From an uncultured Clostridia bacterium (lineage in GTDB: Bacteria > Bacillota > Clostridia > TANB77 > CAG-508), in the NCBI GenBank assembly GCA_948664205.1, contig CAPNDH010000010.1, positions 1,460 through 33,297 of the forward strand: 31,838 nucleotides of DNA, given 5' to 3'. The position numbers and the translations under genes are program-made. Shown here in pieces: positions 21,264 to 29,361 of the stretch; the stretch's first letter is position 1; each line of letters opens with the position of its first letter. The notes under the pieces were generated by a model that searched no databases, was not told where the DNA came from, and was given only the letters and a program-made list of their open reading frames with translations.

Positions 21264-23303
21264 ATGCTTACAAAATCAAGTGCAATTGACAGATTTTTAA
21301 GAGACAATCCGGATTTGAGAAAAAGGCGGTTTGGCTTACCTGACATAGGCGTTAGAAATGATGGAGAACGTTTCAACCCTACTGTTCAGGAAATTGCTGA
21401 TGCAATTCAGTTCTATGGTTATGGAGTAAGAGACGAGAACATTGCTACAATGCCAGACTTAGACTTAGGTGGAGGAAACCCCATAAAGTTTAAGCCATTT
21501 CCACCGGCAGCAAAAGCCATGGAAAAGTATGCAAGAGAAGCTTTAATGTATCGGTACCCATATACAGAAGGCGCAGATAGTATAAGGCAACAGTTACTAA
21601 ACTATGTAGAAAAAGAAGGATTTATAAATACAGAGCCCTACAATCGTGATAACATTGACGAAAAAGGATTTTCTGTTCACAACATAACTTTTTCTGTTTC
21701 TACATCAGTGCTATACAATCAAATCATTAACTTACTTGCAAAGCCCGGAGACGTTGTGTTAGTAACAGGACCAAGTTATGGTCTTTTCACTATTAGAACA
21801 GAGCGTTCAGGTGCAGACGTAGCGCGTATAGATCTTGAAAGGGAGAATAACTTTTTAATAAATCCTCATAAGCTTGCAAATAGAATTGACCAAATTAATG
21901 AAAGCTTGCAACTTGCGTACCATAGAAGGCGCGGATATGTTCCAAGGGTAGTTGCGTTTTTAAATGCCAACCCCAATAACCCCACTGGAAAGGTAATGGG
22001 AAAGAAGCAAGAAGAACTCCTGTACCAAATTTCAGAAGTATGCCTAAAACGAGGAGTTTTTGTAATTGACGATTTGGTATATCGGGATATTACCTATGAC
22101 AAGGAAAACATAGCAATGCCAATTGCTACAATTCCAGGAATGTTCAGAAATACCATTTCTCTGTTTGGCTTATCTAAAAGCTATGAAATGGCAGATGCAA
22201 GAGCGGGTTTTGTAGTTGCAGACGAAGCAATAATTTATGGAATAGTTAACAAAACTTTCCAAACTATGGATTCTGTTCCAACAATAACAGGTGAAGCGCT
22301 TGCGGGTGCCTATAATGCGAAGAAGAAAAGGTATAAGGCTTATGATGTTTACTTTGAAGAGTTAAGAGAGCTATATGTGTATAGGTATAACCTGTTAAAA
22401 GCTCTTGTTAATGGAATTGATACTGCAGAACCTAAATACAGAGAAAGAATTATAAAAACTGTAATTGAAAATTTAGGTTTCTCAGAAGCAACCAAAGCTT
22501 TAGCTGGTATTCCTATGGTAGATTTCCCTGAAAACTTAGAGCCAGAAGCAGGATTTTTCGCAATTTTGGATTTTACTAAAATTAAGGGAATGAAATACAA
22601 AAGGCATACAATAAGAACAGAGAAGGACTTAACAATATTCTTCTATGGAACTTCCAGAACAAGGTTTTTAGTAGGCCAATCAATATCATGGCCATACAAA
22701 GATGAACTTGTAGGAAGAGTAAGCTATGCAGTGGATGAAGACAAACTTATAAAAGGGATGTTAAATATCCATAACGCTATTCTTCTTCTTGAGCCAAAGG
22801 ATGACTATGAAATTCGCAAGAATGAGTTTAAAGACCAAAGGCAGATGGCAGAAATTAAAGTAGATGGTTGGAAAAATGCGTATGACTTAATAATTTCTTC
22901 AGATTACTTAAACTCTTTGAATTATGAAGAGCAAACAAAGCGTTATGAGGCAAGTTTTGAAGAATATAAAGATTTAGTACTTGTAGCAGTAAGGGGAGAA
23001 GAAGTATTAGGATATGCATGCTATAGCACCACACCAAACGTAGATGACTTCCAGTCAGAGTTGGTTAGCCTTTACATCAAGCCATCTGAAATAGGCAGAG
23101 GAATAGGAACAGCATTGTTTACAGAAACCTGTAAGATGCTAAGAGATTTAGACAAGAAAAATATGATAGTCTGGTGTCTTAGCGATAATAAAAATGCCAT
23201 TAAGTTCTACAAAAGGCTTGGTGGCAAAAAAGTAAAGACAAAGAAAGCAAAAATCGGAGAAGATTATTACAAAGAATATGGTTTTTATTTCCAATTAAAG
23301 TAA
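21264..23303 (+). CDS. Class I/II aminotransferase fused to a GNAT acetyltransferase
   Basis: The product has 679 residues in two domains. Residues 1 to about 515 form a PLP-dependent fold-type I aminotransferase. It shows NPNNPTGK, DDLVYRDI and LSKSYEMADARAG, with the PLP lysine in SKSY. It has a long N-terminal extension resembling large aspartate aminotransferases. Residues of about 520-679 form a GNAT domain with LVSLYIKPSEIGRGIGTALF and NAIKFYKRLGGKK. Such a fusion suggests that an amino acid made or used by the first domain is acetylated by the second; the substrate is unknown. Base and codon use is less AT-biased than in the core genes. It includes three in-frame CGG codons (codon 22 first), followed by T, T and G, never by A. 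A hairpin terminator follows. Confidence 0.88.
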   Translation: MLTKSSAIDRFLRDNPDLRKRRFGLPDIGVRNDGERFNPTVQEIADAIQFYGYGVRDENIATMPDLDLGGGNPIKFKPFPPAAKAMEKYAREALMYRYPYTEGADSIRQQLLNYVEKEGFINTEPYNRDNIDEKGFSVHNITFSVSTSVLYNQIINLLAKPGDVVLVTGPSYGLFTIRTERSGADVARIDLERENNFLINPHKLANRIDQINESLQLAYHRRRGYVPRVVAFLNANPNNPTGKVMGKKQEELLYQISEVCLKRGVFVIDDLVYRDITYDKENIAMPIATIPGMFRNTISLFGLSKSYEMADARAGFVVADEAIIYGIVNKTFQTMDSVPTITGEALAGAYNAKKKRYKAYDVYFEELRELYVYRYNLLKALVNGIDTAEPKYRERIIKTVIENLGFSEATKALAGIPMVDFPENLEPEAGFFAILDFTKIKGMKYKRHTIRTEKDLTIFFYGTSRTRFLVGQSISWPYKDELVGRVSYAVDEDKLIKGMLNIHNAILLLEPKDDYEIRKNEFKDQRQMAEIKVDGWKNAYDLIISSDYLNSLNYEEQTKRYEASFEEYKDLVLVAVRGEEVLGYACYSTTPNVDDFQSELVSLYIKPSEIGRGIGTALFTETCKMLRDLDKKNMIVWCLSDNKNAIKFYKRLGGKKVKTKKAKIGEDYYKEYGFYFQLK

Positions 23304-23313
23304 GAGTTTTACC

Positions 23314-23345
23314 AACAAAAGCAGCCAAATGGCTGCTTTTGTTTT
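23314..23345 (+). terminator. Terminator of the aminotransferase-GNAT gene
   Basis: AACAAAAGCAGCC pairs with GGCTGCTTTTGTT around AAAT and is followed by TT. It overlaps the end of the convergent 23347 gene's downstream side and may serve both. Confidence 0.85.
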
Positions 23346-23346
23346 G

Positions 23347-23676
23347 CTAAATTAATACTATAATCCATAGATATATCAACACTACCAATATCATAGGCAA
23401 ACCTATACCAAATGCTAAAATTAATGCTATTGTATCGAATATATTTTTAGGCTCAGCTGTTTGAGTATCTATTTTAGTGGATTCTGAAACTAATGCATTA
23501 GACATTTGTATAAGTTTATACATATTATAAAAAATAGATACTAAGAAAAATGTCATCGCAACTGCAATAGAACAGCGAATAATTAGTGAAAGTGGAATAC
23601 TCAATAAAAATAATATACCGCTTAATATTAATATTTTTTCTCGTAACAATAATTTTTTCCATTTTTCTTTTAACAT
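23347..23676 (-). CDS. Small membrane protein
   Basis: The product has 109 residues and no family was recognised. Hydrophobic segments lie at about residues 14-31, 36-53 and 83-108. A soluble stretch between the second and third includes SESTKIDTQTAEPKN. The N-terminus is basic (KEKWKKLLLREK), suggesting it stays in the cytoplasm. AAGGAGG precedes the ATG at 23676. The gene is a single unit with its own promoter. A leader hairpin like that of the 17221 gene lies at 23728-23742. No CGG codon is present. Confidence 0.65.
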   Translation of the reverse strand: MLKEKWKKLLLREKILILSGILFLLSIPLSLIIRCSIAVAMTFFLVSIFYNMYKLIQMSNALVSESTKIDTQTAEPKNIFDTIALILAFGIGLPMILVVLIYLWIIVLI

Positions 23677-23760
23677 TTTTTAAGCCTCCTTAAAATAATT
23701 ATTTCAACGAGTTACTATTTATAAGAACTTGCTATTTGCAAGATAATTAATTATATATGC

Positions 23761-23789
23761 ATTATAACATAAAAAATAAGTATTTACAA
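23761..23789 (-). promoter_or_regulatory. Promoter of the 23347 gene
   Basis: On the minus strand TTGTAA and TATAAT are 17 bp apart. The spacer ends in TTTTATGT, a half of the shared element but without the TAAAA part, so membership in that group is doubtful. Confidence 0.55.
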
Positions 23790-23882
23790 CAGTTATAAAA
23801 TTTTCTGTTAATATATATGTAATCTTTTTATAAAAGAATATAGTATATAAAAAAATTATAAGTTTATTATTAAAGTAATTTC

Positions 23883-23990
23883 AGTGAATAGTGAATAATG
23901 AAAAATTAATAGTGAATAGTACAAATGTGCTCTATGTGCTTTGTTGAAAGCATTATTCACCATTCACTATTCACTATTAATTATTCACTG
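23883..23990. repeat. AGTGAATAGTGAATAAT inverted repeat pair
   Basis: AGTGAATAGTGAATAATG units at 23883-23918 face ATTCACTATTCACT units at 23952-23990. Together they form a long imperfect inverted repeat of about 110 bp, directly beside the tRNA gene's 3' end. Single-sided copies lie at 1894-1946. This is a second class of dispersed, non-coding repeat in this genome. Confidence 0.65.
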
Positions 23991-24008
23991 CGACGTTAGT
24001 CGCACATT

Positions 24009-24091
24009 TGGTACCGATGGTGGGGCTCGAACCCACATGGTTTCCCGCACGATTTTGAGTCGTGTGCGTCTGCCAGTTCCGCCACATCGGT
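24009..24091 (-). tRNA. tRNA-Leu (anticodon CAA)
   Basis: The acceptor stem pairs ACCGATG with CATCGGT, followed by discriminator A and an encoded CCA (plus 24009-24011). The D region has the TGGCGGAACTGGCAGACGC pattern of class II tRNAs. The anticodon stem CACGA/TCGTG encloses the loop CTCAAAA, giving anticodon CAA, which reads TTG. A short variable arm and the T arm GTGGGTTCGAGCCCCAC follow. It stands alone, and tRNA-like debris lies upstream. Confidence 0.95.
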
Positions 24092-24114
24092 ATATTATAA
24101 TGATATATAAATTA

Positions 24115-24235
24115 GCTACACATACTGACGTTGTAACTCACATACGTTCGAACAACCTCAGCAAGTTCCGCCAGCTATGCATAAGTTATCTGTAACTCGC
24201 TTTGCTCGAACAGCTAACTTAACATCGGCATATAT
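24115..24235 (-). other. tRNA-Leu-like remnants upstream of the tRNA gene
   Basis: The minus strand has CCGATGTTAAG, then GCTGGCGGAACTTGCTGAGG, which resembles the D region of the intact tRNA (TGGCGGAACTGGCAGACGC). Two imperfect units, GTAACTCACATACGTTCGAAC and GTAACTCGCTTTGCTCGAAC, flank it and carry TTCGA words like a T loop. No complete cloverleaf can be drawn. It looks like debris from rearranged tRNA copies. Confidence 0.35.
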
Positions 24236-24355
24236 TTCTAATACTTTTATATAATAACAGAAAATAGTAAAAAGTGCAAGGAAAAAACAAAAAAATTAGT
24301 GACTGTAAATTATTTTATTGTTATAATAAAAGAAAAAATGAAAGGAAATAAAAAT

Positions 24356-25045
24356 ATGACAAACAAAGAAATAAGAGAAAAAATAGAAGAACTAGCAGAT
24401 GTAAAATATAAGGAATTTCATACAGGATTATGCCCAAATAGTAATGAAATTATAGGAGTTAGAGTGCCAGTTTTAAGAAATTTTGCAAAAGAAATTGTAA
24501 AAAGTGAAAACATAGAAGAGTATTTACAAAATGCTTTAGATAATTCCTATGAAGAAATATTACTACAAGGAATGGTGCTAGGCTTATGGAAAACAGATAT
24601 TAAACAATTTTGCAAATATTTAGAAAAATTTATTCCAAAAATAAATAGTTGGGCAGTATGTGATGTATCAGTAGCAGGTTTTAAAATTACAAAGAAAAAT
24701 ATGGAATATATGTGGCTATTTATACAAAAATATTTAAAATCAGAAAAAGAATTTGAATTACGCTTTGCCATAGTAATGATGTTAGACTTTTATATAACAG
24801 AAGAATATATAGATAAAGTTCTAGAGATACTAAATAATGTAAAACATGAAGGATACTATGTAAAAATGGCAGTAGCATGGACAATTCAAGTAGCATTTGT
24901 AAAATTTCCAGAAAAGACAATGCAATTACTTGAAAATAATAAAATAGACGATTGGACCTACAATAAAGCACTTCAGAAAATTATTGAATCATACAGAATA
25001 GATGAACAAACTAAAGAGGTAATAAGGAATATGAAAAGAAAATAA
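24356..25045 (+). CDS. DNA alkylation repair protein, AlkD-like
   Basis: AlkD proteins are HEAT-like-repeat glycosylases that remove cationic alkyl bases. The product has 229 residues, normal length. Motifs are GVRVPVLRNFAKEI near residues 34-47, INSWAVCDVSVAGF, ELRFAIVMMLDFYI, and AVAWTIQVAFVKFP with the catalytic-region Trp. A catalytic Asp is likely in the WAVCD segment. AAAGGAAA stands 7 nt before the ATG at 24356; an in-frame GTG at 24299 has no ribosome site. GTGACT/TATAAT (24299 and 24322, 17-bp spacer) is a modest promoter. No CGG codon is present. Confidence 0.88.
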   Translation: MTNKEIREKIEELADVKYKEFHTGLCPNSNEIIGVRVPVLRNFAKEIVKSENIEEYLQNALDNSYEEILLQGMVLGLWKTDIKQFCKYLEKFIPKINSWAVCDVSVAGFKITKKNMEYMWLFIQKYLKSEKEFELRFAIVMMLDFYITEEYIDKVLEILNNVKHEGYYVKMAVAWTIQVAFVKFPEKTMQLLENNKIDDWTYNKALQKIIESYRIDEQTKEVIRNMKRK

Positions 25046-25055
25046 CATAAAACAA

Positions 25056-25084
25056 TTGACAAAGTTATGTAAAGATGATATATT
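25056..25084 (+). promoter_or_regulatory. Promoter of the 25152 gene with TTATGTAA spacer
   Basis: TTGACA (25056-25061) and TATATT (25079-25084) are 17 bp apart, with spacer AAGTTATGTAAAGATGA. The TTATGTAA core is within one base of its place in the 9064, 17622 and 20264 promoters. Confidence 0.75.
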
Positions 25085-25151
25085 ATATGCGAAACTATAA
25101 AAAGAAAAGTAAGGAAACTCTAACAAAATAACTATTTTAGGAGGAAAAAAT

Positions 25152-25973
25152 ATGGAAAAAGTAAATGAAACTAAAAAACTTGGAATTAGCTTTAAATGTA
25201 ATTCAGATGTAGAAAAGTATATTTATGGAAATACTATTGATGAATTAATTGATGGTTTAGCTTTGATAAAAGATGGTAAGTTCATTAATCAATTTATTGA
25301 TGAATTTAAAAGTGTAACAGAAGAACAATTATTAAGGTTAGATGAAATAATGGTTACAACAGATGATGCAAGAGAAATAGTAAAATATGCTGAAAAACGG
25401 AAAGATAAAATAAATACACAAAAATATCAAGACAAATTAATAGAACTTAAAAATATACCAATATTAATAAGGTTTACAAGTTTTGCAATACATCCTGATA
25501 TTGAAAAAACAGAAGATGCAGTAATAAATGATGGAAAAGAAGATTGTGTGATGGATTTATTAGAATGCGTTGAAGGTGTAAATGAAAAAAGAATTAAAGA
25601 ATTTATTTTTAACCGTAAAAATGCATACTATGCATATCATTTTATAAAAACTTTGCAAAGCAAAGAAATAATATTAAATATGAACGATATATTGGAAGCT
25701 AAAAAGATTGTAATAGAGTCTAAAGACATGTTTGTGATTAGATGTTGGGCAGAACATATAGGTGATGTTACAGAAATGGAAGATCTAACAATAAAATATG
25801 GAACAGCATGTGATATGTACAGATTTGCTAATAATGTAAAGAATATAAATATCGAAAAATTTAGAGAAGCAATTAATAAAACAGATGACAAAACAAGTAT
25901 AGGTCTCTTTAACTGGAGTTTTCCTAAGCCAAATTTAAAGCCCAAAAGTTTCTTTGACAGATTTAAAAAGTAA
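25152..25973 (+). CDS. Hypothetical alpha-helical protein, TTATGTAA-promoter class
   Basis: The product has 273 residues; I recognise no family. It is predicted to be almost all helical, with repeated short acidic helices (NTIDELIDGLALIKDG, TTDDAREIVKYAE, EDCVMDLLECVEG, AYYAYHFIKTLQ). This could be a HEAT- or tetratricopeptide-like solenoid. It has no signal peptide or membrane segment. It ends in a basic tail (KSFFDRFKK). The ribosome site is AGGAGG. Codon 83 (25398-25400) is CGG followed by A and is read in frame for 190 more codons. Unlike the other members of its promoter class, it is as AT-rich as the core genes. It has its own promoter and terminator. Confidence 0.7.
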   Translation: MEKVNETKKLGISFKCNSDVEKYIYGNTIDELIDGLALIKDGKFINQFIDEFKSVTEEQLLRLDEIMVTTDDAREIVKYAEKRKDKINTQKYQDKLIELKNIPILIRFTSFAIHPDIEKTEDAVINDGKEDCVMDLLECVEGVNEKRIKEFIFNRKNAYYAYHFIKTLQSKEIILNMNDILEAKKIVIESKDMFVIRCWAEHIGDVTEMEDLTIKYGTACDMYRFANNVKNINIEKFREAINKTDDKTSIGLFNWSFPKPNLKPKSFFDRFKK

Positions 25974-25980
25974 AAAATGA

Positions 25981-26026
25981 AAAGAAAATAGTGCAGTTTT
26001 AATTTAAATTGCACTATTTTCTTTTT
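25981..26026 (+). terminator. Terminator after the 25152 gene
   Basis: AAAGAAAATAGTGCA pairs with TGCACTATTTTCTTT around a 14-nt loop that is itself AT-rich. A T-rich tract follows. Confidence 0.85.
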
Positions 26027-26043
26027 ATTTTTTATTTTTTCTA

Positions 26044-26072
26044 TTGTTAAAACCAAATAAACTGTATATAAT
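26044..26072 (+). promoter_or_regulatory. Promoter of the deacetylase-thioredoxin operon
   Basis: TTGTTA (26044-26049) and TATAAT (26067-26072) are 17 bp apart. The first gene starts about 30 nt after the -10. Confidence 0.6.
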
Positions 26073-26104
26073 AGTAAAAGAAAAATGTCAAAAAAGGTGA
26101 AAAA

Positions 26105-26998
26105 ATGTATTATCCATATAATTTAATAGTAGTAAAACCGAAAATGAATAAATGGAAAATATTTATAGTAGTATTAATAGTGCTTGTTATAATACTATTA
26201 TCTATTTATGGTGGAATAAAATACGCAAAATATATGAAAGATAAAAAAATTGAGCAAGAATTACAAAAAGAGCAAGAAATAATAGAAGAACAAAAGAGAA
26301 TAGAACAAGAAAAACAAGCAAAAAGATTAAAAAATGCTAATCCTTTAACGCAGGAGCAAATGGGTGCAATAGAAAATATATATACGTCAGAAGAAAAAAG
26401 AGTATTTTTAACATTTGATGATGGACCAACAACATCTGTAACACCATTTATATTAGATTTATTAAAACAAGAAAATATAAAAGCAACATTTTTTGTATTA
26501 GGAAATAGAGCAAAGTCAAACCCAGACTTAATAAAAAGAGAATTTGAAGAAGGGCATTACATAGCAAATCATGGGTATACTCATAAATATAGTAGTATAT
26601 ATACAAATAGCCAAACAGTATTAGATGAATATAACTACACAGAAAACTGTATACAAGAGGCACTGCAAAACCCAGATTATCATTCAAGAGTATTCAGATT
26701 CCCAGGAGGAAGTGTTGGAGGATATTATAAAAATATAAAAAGAGAAGCAAAAAGCTATTTAAGGCAAAATGGAATAGTTTCATTAGACTGGAATTCTTTA
26801 TCAAAAGATGCAGAAGGAGCGCATACAAAGGAAACGCTACTTCAAAATGTAATAAATACAGTAGGGAATAAACAAAGTGTAGTAATATTAATGCATGATG
26901 CATCAGATAAAATTTTGACGTATGAAACGCTACCAAGTGTAATACAATATTTAAGAGAGAATGGATATAGCTTTAAAAATTTATATGATATATTATGA
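26105..26998 (+). CDS. Membrane-anchored polysaccharide deacetylase (NodB domain)
   Basis: Members deacetylate peptidoglycan or other N-acetylated polysaccharides outside the cell with a divalent metal. The product has 297 residues. A single hydrophobic segment lies at about 18-38. A charged coiled coil (about 45-75, rich in Glu, Gln and Lys) follows. The NodB domain carries TFDDGP (103-108, catalytic Asp and metal Asp), HGYTH (156-160, metal His pair), RFPGGS and ILMHD. All five motif groups are present, so the enzyme should be active. It may shape spore cortex or resist lysozyme. Its end lies 10 bp before the reductase gene, so the two are probably co-transcribed. Confidence 0.93.
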   Translation: MYYPYNLIVVKPKMNKWKIFIVVLIVLVIILLSIYGGIKYAKYMKDKKIEQELQKEQEIIEEQKRIEQEKQAKRLKNANPLTQEQMGAIENIYTSEEKRVFLTFDDGPTTSVTPFILDLLKQENIKATFFVLGNRAKSNPDLIKREFEEGHYIANHGYTHKYSSIYTNSQTVLDEYNYTENCIQEALQNPDYHSRVFRFPGGSVGGYYKNIKREAKSYLRQNGIVSLDWNSLSKDAEGAHTKETLLQNVINTVGNKQSVVILMHDASDKILTYETLPSVIQYLRENGYSFKNLYDIL

Positions 26999-27008
26999 GG
27001 TAGATAAA

Positions 27009-27872
27009 ATGGAATATGATGTAATTATAATAGGAAGTGGACCTGCTGGAATATCAGCAAGTTTGTATACTGCAAGAGCAAACTTAAAAACACTAATAAT
27101 TTCAAAAGGAATAGGAATATTAGAAAAAGTAAACAAAATAGATAATTATTATGGTTTAGAAAATACTATAACAGGAGAAAAATTACAGGAAATAGGAATA
27201 AACCAAGCAAAGAAATTAGGAGTGGAATTTGCAAAAGATGAAGTGGTAAAAATAGATTATGAAACTAGCTTTGTTGTAGAAACTATAAATAGCAAATACA
27301 AAGCAAAAGCAGTAATAATAGCAACAGGAACATCAAGAAAAACGCCAAAAATAAATGGCATAAAAGAATACGAAGGAAGAGGAATAAGCTATTGTGCCAC
27401 CTGTGATGCATTTTTCTTTAGAGGAAAGGATGTAGCAGTATTAGGATCAAAAGAATATGCACTTCATGAAGCAGAAGAACTAGAAAGAGTAGCAAATTCT
27501 GTAACAATACTGACAAATGGAGAAGAGCCAGTACAAAATAGAAGTATAAGTTTTGACATAGAAGAAAAGAAAATACGAGAATTTCGAGGAAGTAACAGTA
27601 TAGAAGAAATACATTTTGAAGATAATACTATAAAGAAAATAGATGGAGTATTTGTAGCAATAGGAACGGCAACAAGTAGTGATTTAGCAAGAAAAATCGG
27701 CGCAAGAATAGATGAAAAAGGAAATATAATAGTAAACGAAAACATGAGCACAAATGTACCAAATCTATATGCTTGTGGAGACTGTACAGGGGGAATACTC
27801 CAAATAGCAAAAGCGGTATATGAGGGAATGGTAGCAGGAATGAGCGTAATAAAAAGTATACGTCCCAATTAG
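27009..27872 (+). CDS. Thioredoxin reductase-like flavoprotein, probably not NADPH-dependent
   Basis: The product has 287 residues and the TrxB fold. FAD-binding GSGPAG lies at 9-14, the redox CATC at 129-132, and the second FAD motif ACGDC near the end. The NADPH-binding GGGxSA motif is replaced by GSKEYA (146-151), and the HRR motif that contacts the NADPH phosphate is missing (QNRSISFDIEEKK). The loss of both motifs is known in clostridial ferredoxin-dependent flavin thioredoxin reductases (FFTR). I infer that ferredoxin, not NADPH, feeds this enzyme. The start is the ATG at 27009 after GAGGTAG. trxA follows 69 bp later, and a palindrome overlaps the stop codon. Confidence 0.88.
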   Translation: MEYDVIIIGSGPAGISASLYTARANLKTLIISKGIGILEKVNKIDNYYGLENTITGEKLQEIGINQAKKLGVEFAKDEVVKIDYETSFVVETINSKYKAKAVIIATGTSRKTPKINGIKEYEGRGISYCATCDAFFFRGKDVAVLGSKEYALHEAEELERVANSVTILTNGEEPVQNRSISFDIEEKKIREFRGSNSIEEIHFEDNTIKKIDGVFVAIGTATSSDLARKIGARIDEKGNIIVNENMSTNVPNLYACGDCTGGILQIAKAVYEGMVAGMSVIKSIRPN

Positions 27873-27891
27873 GGACAGTCCCTAATTGGGA
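27863..27891. repeat. 14-bp perfect palindrome at the end of the reductase gene
   Basis: TCCCAATTAGGGAC and GTCCCTAATTGGGA are exact inverse copies with a single A between them. The left arm contains the TAG stop codon at 27870-27872. AATGGGACAATTTGGGACAG follows with further related words. It can form a strong hairpin in the mRNA between the reductase and trxA. The GGGACAG word links it to the repeat at 20-48. Confidence 0.7.
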
Positions 27892-27941
27892 AAAATGGGA
27901 CAATTTGGGACAGAGTTAATAAAAAGAAAGGAAGGATTTTT

Positions 27942-28247
27942 ATGAAAATTACAACTGAAAATTTTGAAAAAGAGGTATTAAATTCAGGGGTACCAGTATT
28001 GGTAGACTTTTTTGCAACTTGGTGTGGACCATGTAAAATGATGAGTCCAATAGTAGAAGAATTAGCAAAAGAAATGGAAGGAAAAGCAAAAGTATACAAA
28101 GTAGATACAGATGAGGAACAAAACTTAGCAATAAAATATGGAATAATGAGCATACCAACTTTTATAGTGTTTAAAAATGGAGAACCAGTATCTAAAGCAG
28201 TTGGAATGAGAGATAAAGAAGAATTAATGAAATTGTTAAATGCATAA
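27942..28247 (+). CDS. trxA: Thioredoxin
   Basis: Thioredoxin keeps cytoplasmic proteins reduced and feeds ribonucleotide reductase and peroxiredoxins. The product has 101 residues, the usual length. The active site WCGPC is at 27-31, the buried Asp is in VDFFATW, and the cis-proline is in SIPTF. AAGGAAGG precedes the ATG. It follows the atypical reductase, its probable electron donor. Two hairpins follow before the next gene. Confidence 0.97.
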   Translation: MKITTENFEKEVLNSGVPVLVDFFATWCGPCKMMSPIVEELAKEMEGKAKVYKVDTDEEQNLAIKYGIMSIPTFIVFKNGEPVSKAVGMRDKEELMKLLNA

Positions 28248-28263
28248 TAAAAAACCGAAACCA

Positions 28264-28298
28264 AGAATTTCTACGCAGTGCAAACTGCTAGAAATTCT
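28264..28298 (+). terminator. Strong hairpin after trxA
   Basis: AGAATTTCTA-C-GCAGT pairs with ACTGC-TAGAAATTCT around GCAA. It has 15 base pairs and one bulged C. There is no T-run behind it, so it may protect the 3' end of the mRNA rather than terminate. Confidence 0.6.
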
Positions 28299-28315
28299 AA
28301 CTTCCGCCATAATTA

Positions 28316-28358
28316 TCTTCTACAGAAAGTCATCATACAATGATAACTTTCCTAGAAT
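28316..28358. repeat. AAGTCATC/GATAACTTTC imperfect palindrome
   Basis: CTTCTACAGAAAGTCATC and GATAACTTTCCTAGAATAT resemble the element at 2341-2388. It is another dispersed repeat, between the two hairpins after trxA. Confidence 0.45.
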
Positions 28359-28360
28359 AT

Positions 28361-28400
28361 AAAAAAAGTTAATTACAATTTTTTGTAATTAACTTTTTTT
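28361..28400. terminator. Bidirectional terminator downstream of trxA
   Basis: AAAAAAAGTTAATTACAA pairs with TTGTAATTAACTTTTTTT around TTTT. It can stop trxA transcripts and those of the EamA gene on the minus strand. Positions 28401-28489 hold nothing else recognisable. Confidence 0.85.
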
Positions 28401-28489
28401 GGTCGGAGTGTTTTTATAGGGACTTTTACGAAATGCTGATAAATCAATAATTACACGGCACATAAAAAAGCATATTTACATTATTGCAT

Positions 28490-29353
28490 TTATATATATG
28501 ATAACATTAAAACGCATATAAATATTCCTACTATCATTAAATATTTATTCCAACTTATTCTTTCTTTTAATATTAATCTTGATGCTAAAATTGTTATAAT
28601 AATAGAACTTGTACTTATTACTGAAATTACTGAAACATTTCCATCTAATAATGCAAATCTATCAAATATTGATGATGTTGCATCTAATAATGATTGTATT
28701 ATAAAATATTTTTTACTATTTATTTTTCTAATATCTATATAATTCCATTGTTTTGTTATTAAACTATATACCAATATTCCTATTATAATTATTACTGCAT
28801 AATTAAAAACTACATACAATGGACTTTGATACTCTGTAACATATATTTTATTTATAAAATTAGAAGTACCATTAAAGAAGACAAATCCCCATGAATATAA
28901 AATTGCTCTTTGTTCAATTTTTTTATCAACATTGATATTATCTTTATTTTTAGCTACTATGATAGACAATATTACTAATATAATAGAAATTATTAGTTGC
29001 AACATTGTACAATTTTCTTTTAATATAATAATCCCTAATAAAAATGTTACAACTACCTTTGCCTTTTGTATGGAAGCGGTTATTGCAACTTTTCCATACT
29101 TTGTAGCAGAGATTGCACAATAAAACCCTATTGATTGTATTATAATTCCAGGTAACATTTTTATCATATCTATAATATTTAATTGCGTTATAAAATTTGG
29201 ATAAGCAATTAAACTAACTATAATCATAATAGAGTGATATGATAATAATCCCATTATTGCAATTCGTTTTGGTTCGTTATTTGAACATTTTTTTAATGCT
29301 ATTGAGGTAAAACCACTAATAACTGTTGATAATAAGCACCAATATAACCACAT
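28490..29353 (-). CDS. EamA/DMT-superfamily transporter
   Basis: The product has 287 residues with ten hydrophobic segments in two EamA halves. Features are the start YWCLLSTVISGFTSIALKK, ISATKYGKVAITASIQKAKV in the first half, and VISVISTSSIIITILASRLILKERISW near the end of the second, typical of the family. Substrates cannot be told from sequence; the family exports metabolites and amino acids. AGGTGA precedes the ATG at 29353. The GNAT gene ends 8 bp upstream, so both lie in one operon, which hints that the transporter and acetyltransferase handle the same small molecule. Confidence 0.85.
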   Translation of the reverse strand: MWLYWCLLSTVISGFTSIALKKCSNNEPKRIAIMGLLSYHSIMIIVSLIAYPNFITQLNIIDMIKMLPGIIIQSIGFYCAISATKYGKVAITASIQKAKVVVTFLLGIIILKENCTMLQLIISIILVILSIIVAKNKDNINVDKKIEQRAILYSWGFVFFNGTSNFINKIYVTEYQSPLYVVFNYAVIIIIGILVYSLITKQWNYIDIRKINSKKYFIIQSLLDATSSIFDRFALLDGNVSVISVISTSSIIITILASRLILKERISWNKYLMIVGIFICVLMLSYI

Positions 29354-29361
29354 ATTTTCAC

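Noticed and set aside
23761..23789. Counting the 23347 promoter in the TTATGTA(A) group
   Set aside because: Only the half TTATGT is present, at the wrong end of the spacer, and the gene has no CGG codon.
23941..24195. 84-codon open frame across the tRNA gene
   Set aside because: It reads through the complement of tRNA-Leu and repeat DNA and has no ribosome site.
24299..24301. GTG start for the AlkD-like gene
   Set aside because: No ribosome site precedes it and it would lie in the promoter -35; ATG at 24356 has AAAGGAAA upstream.
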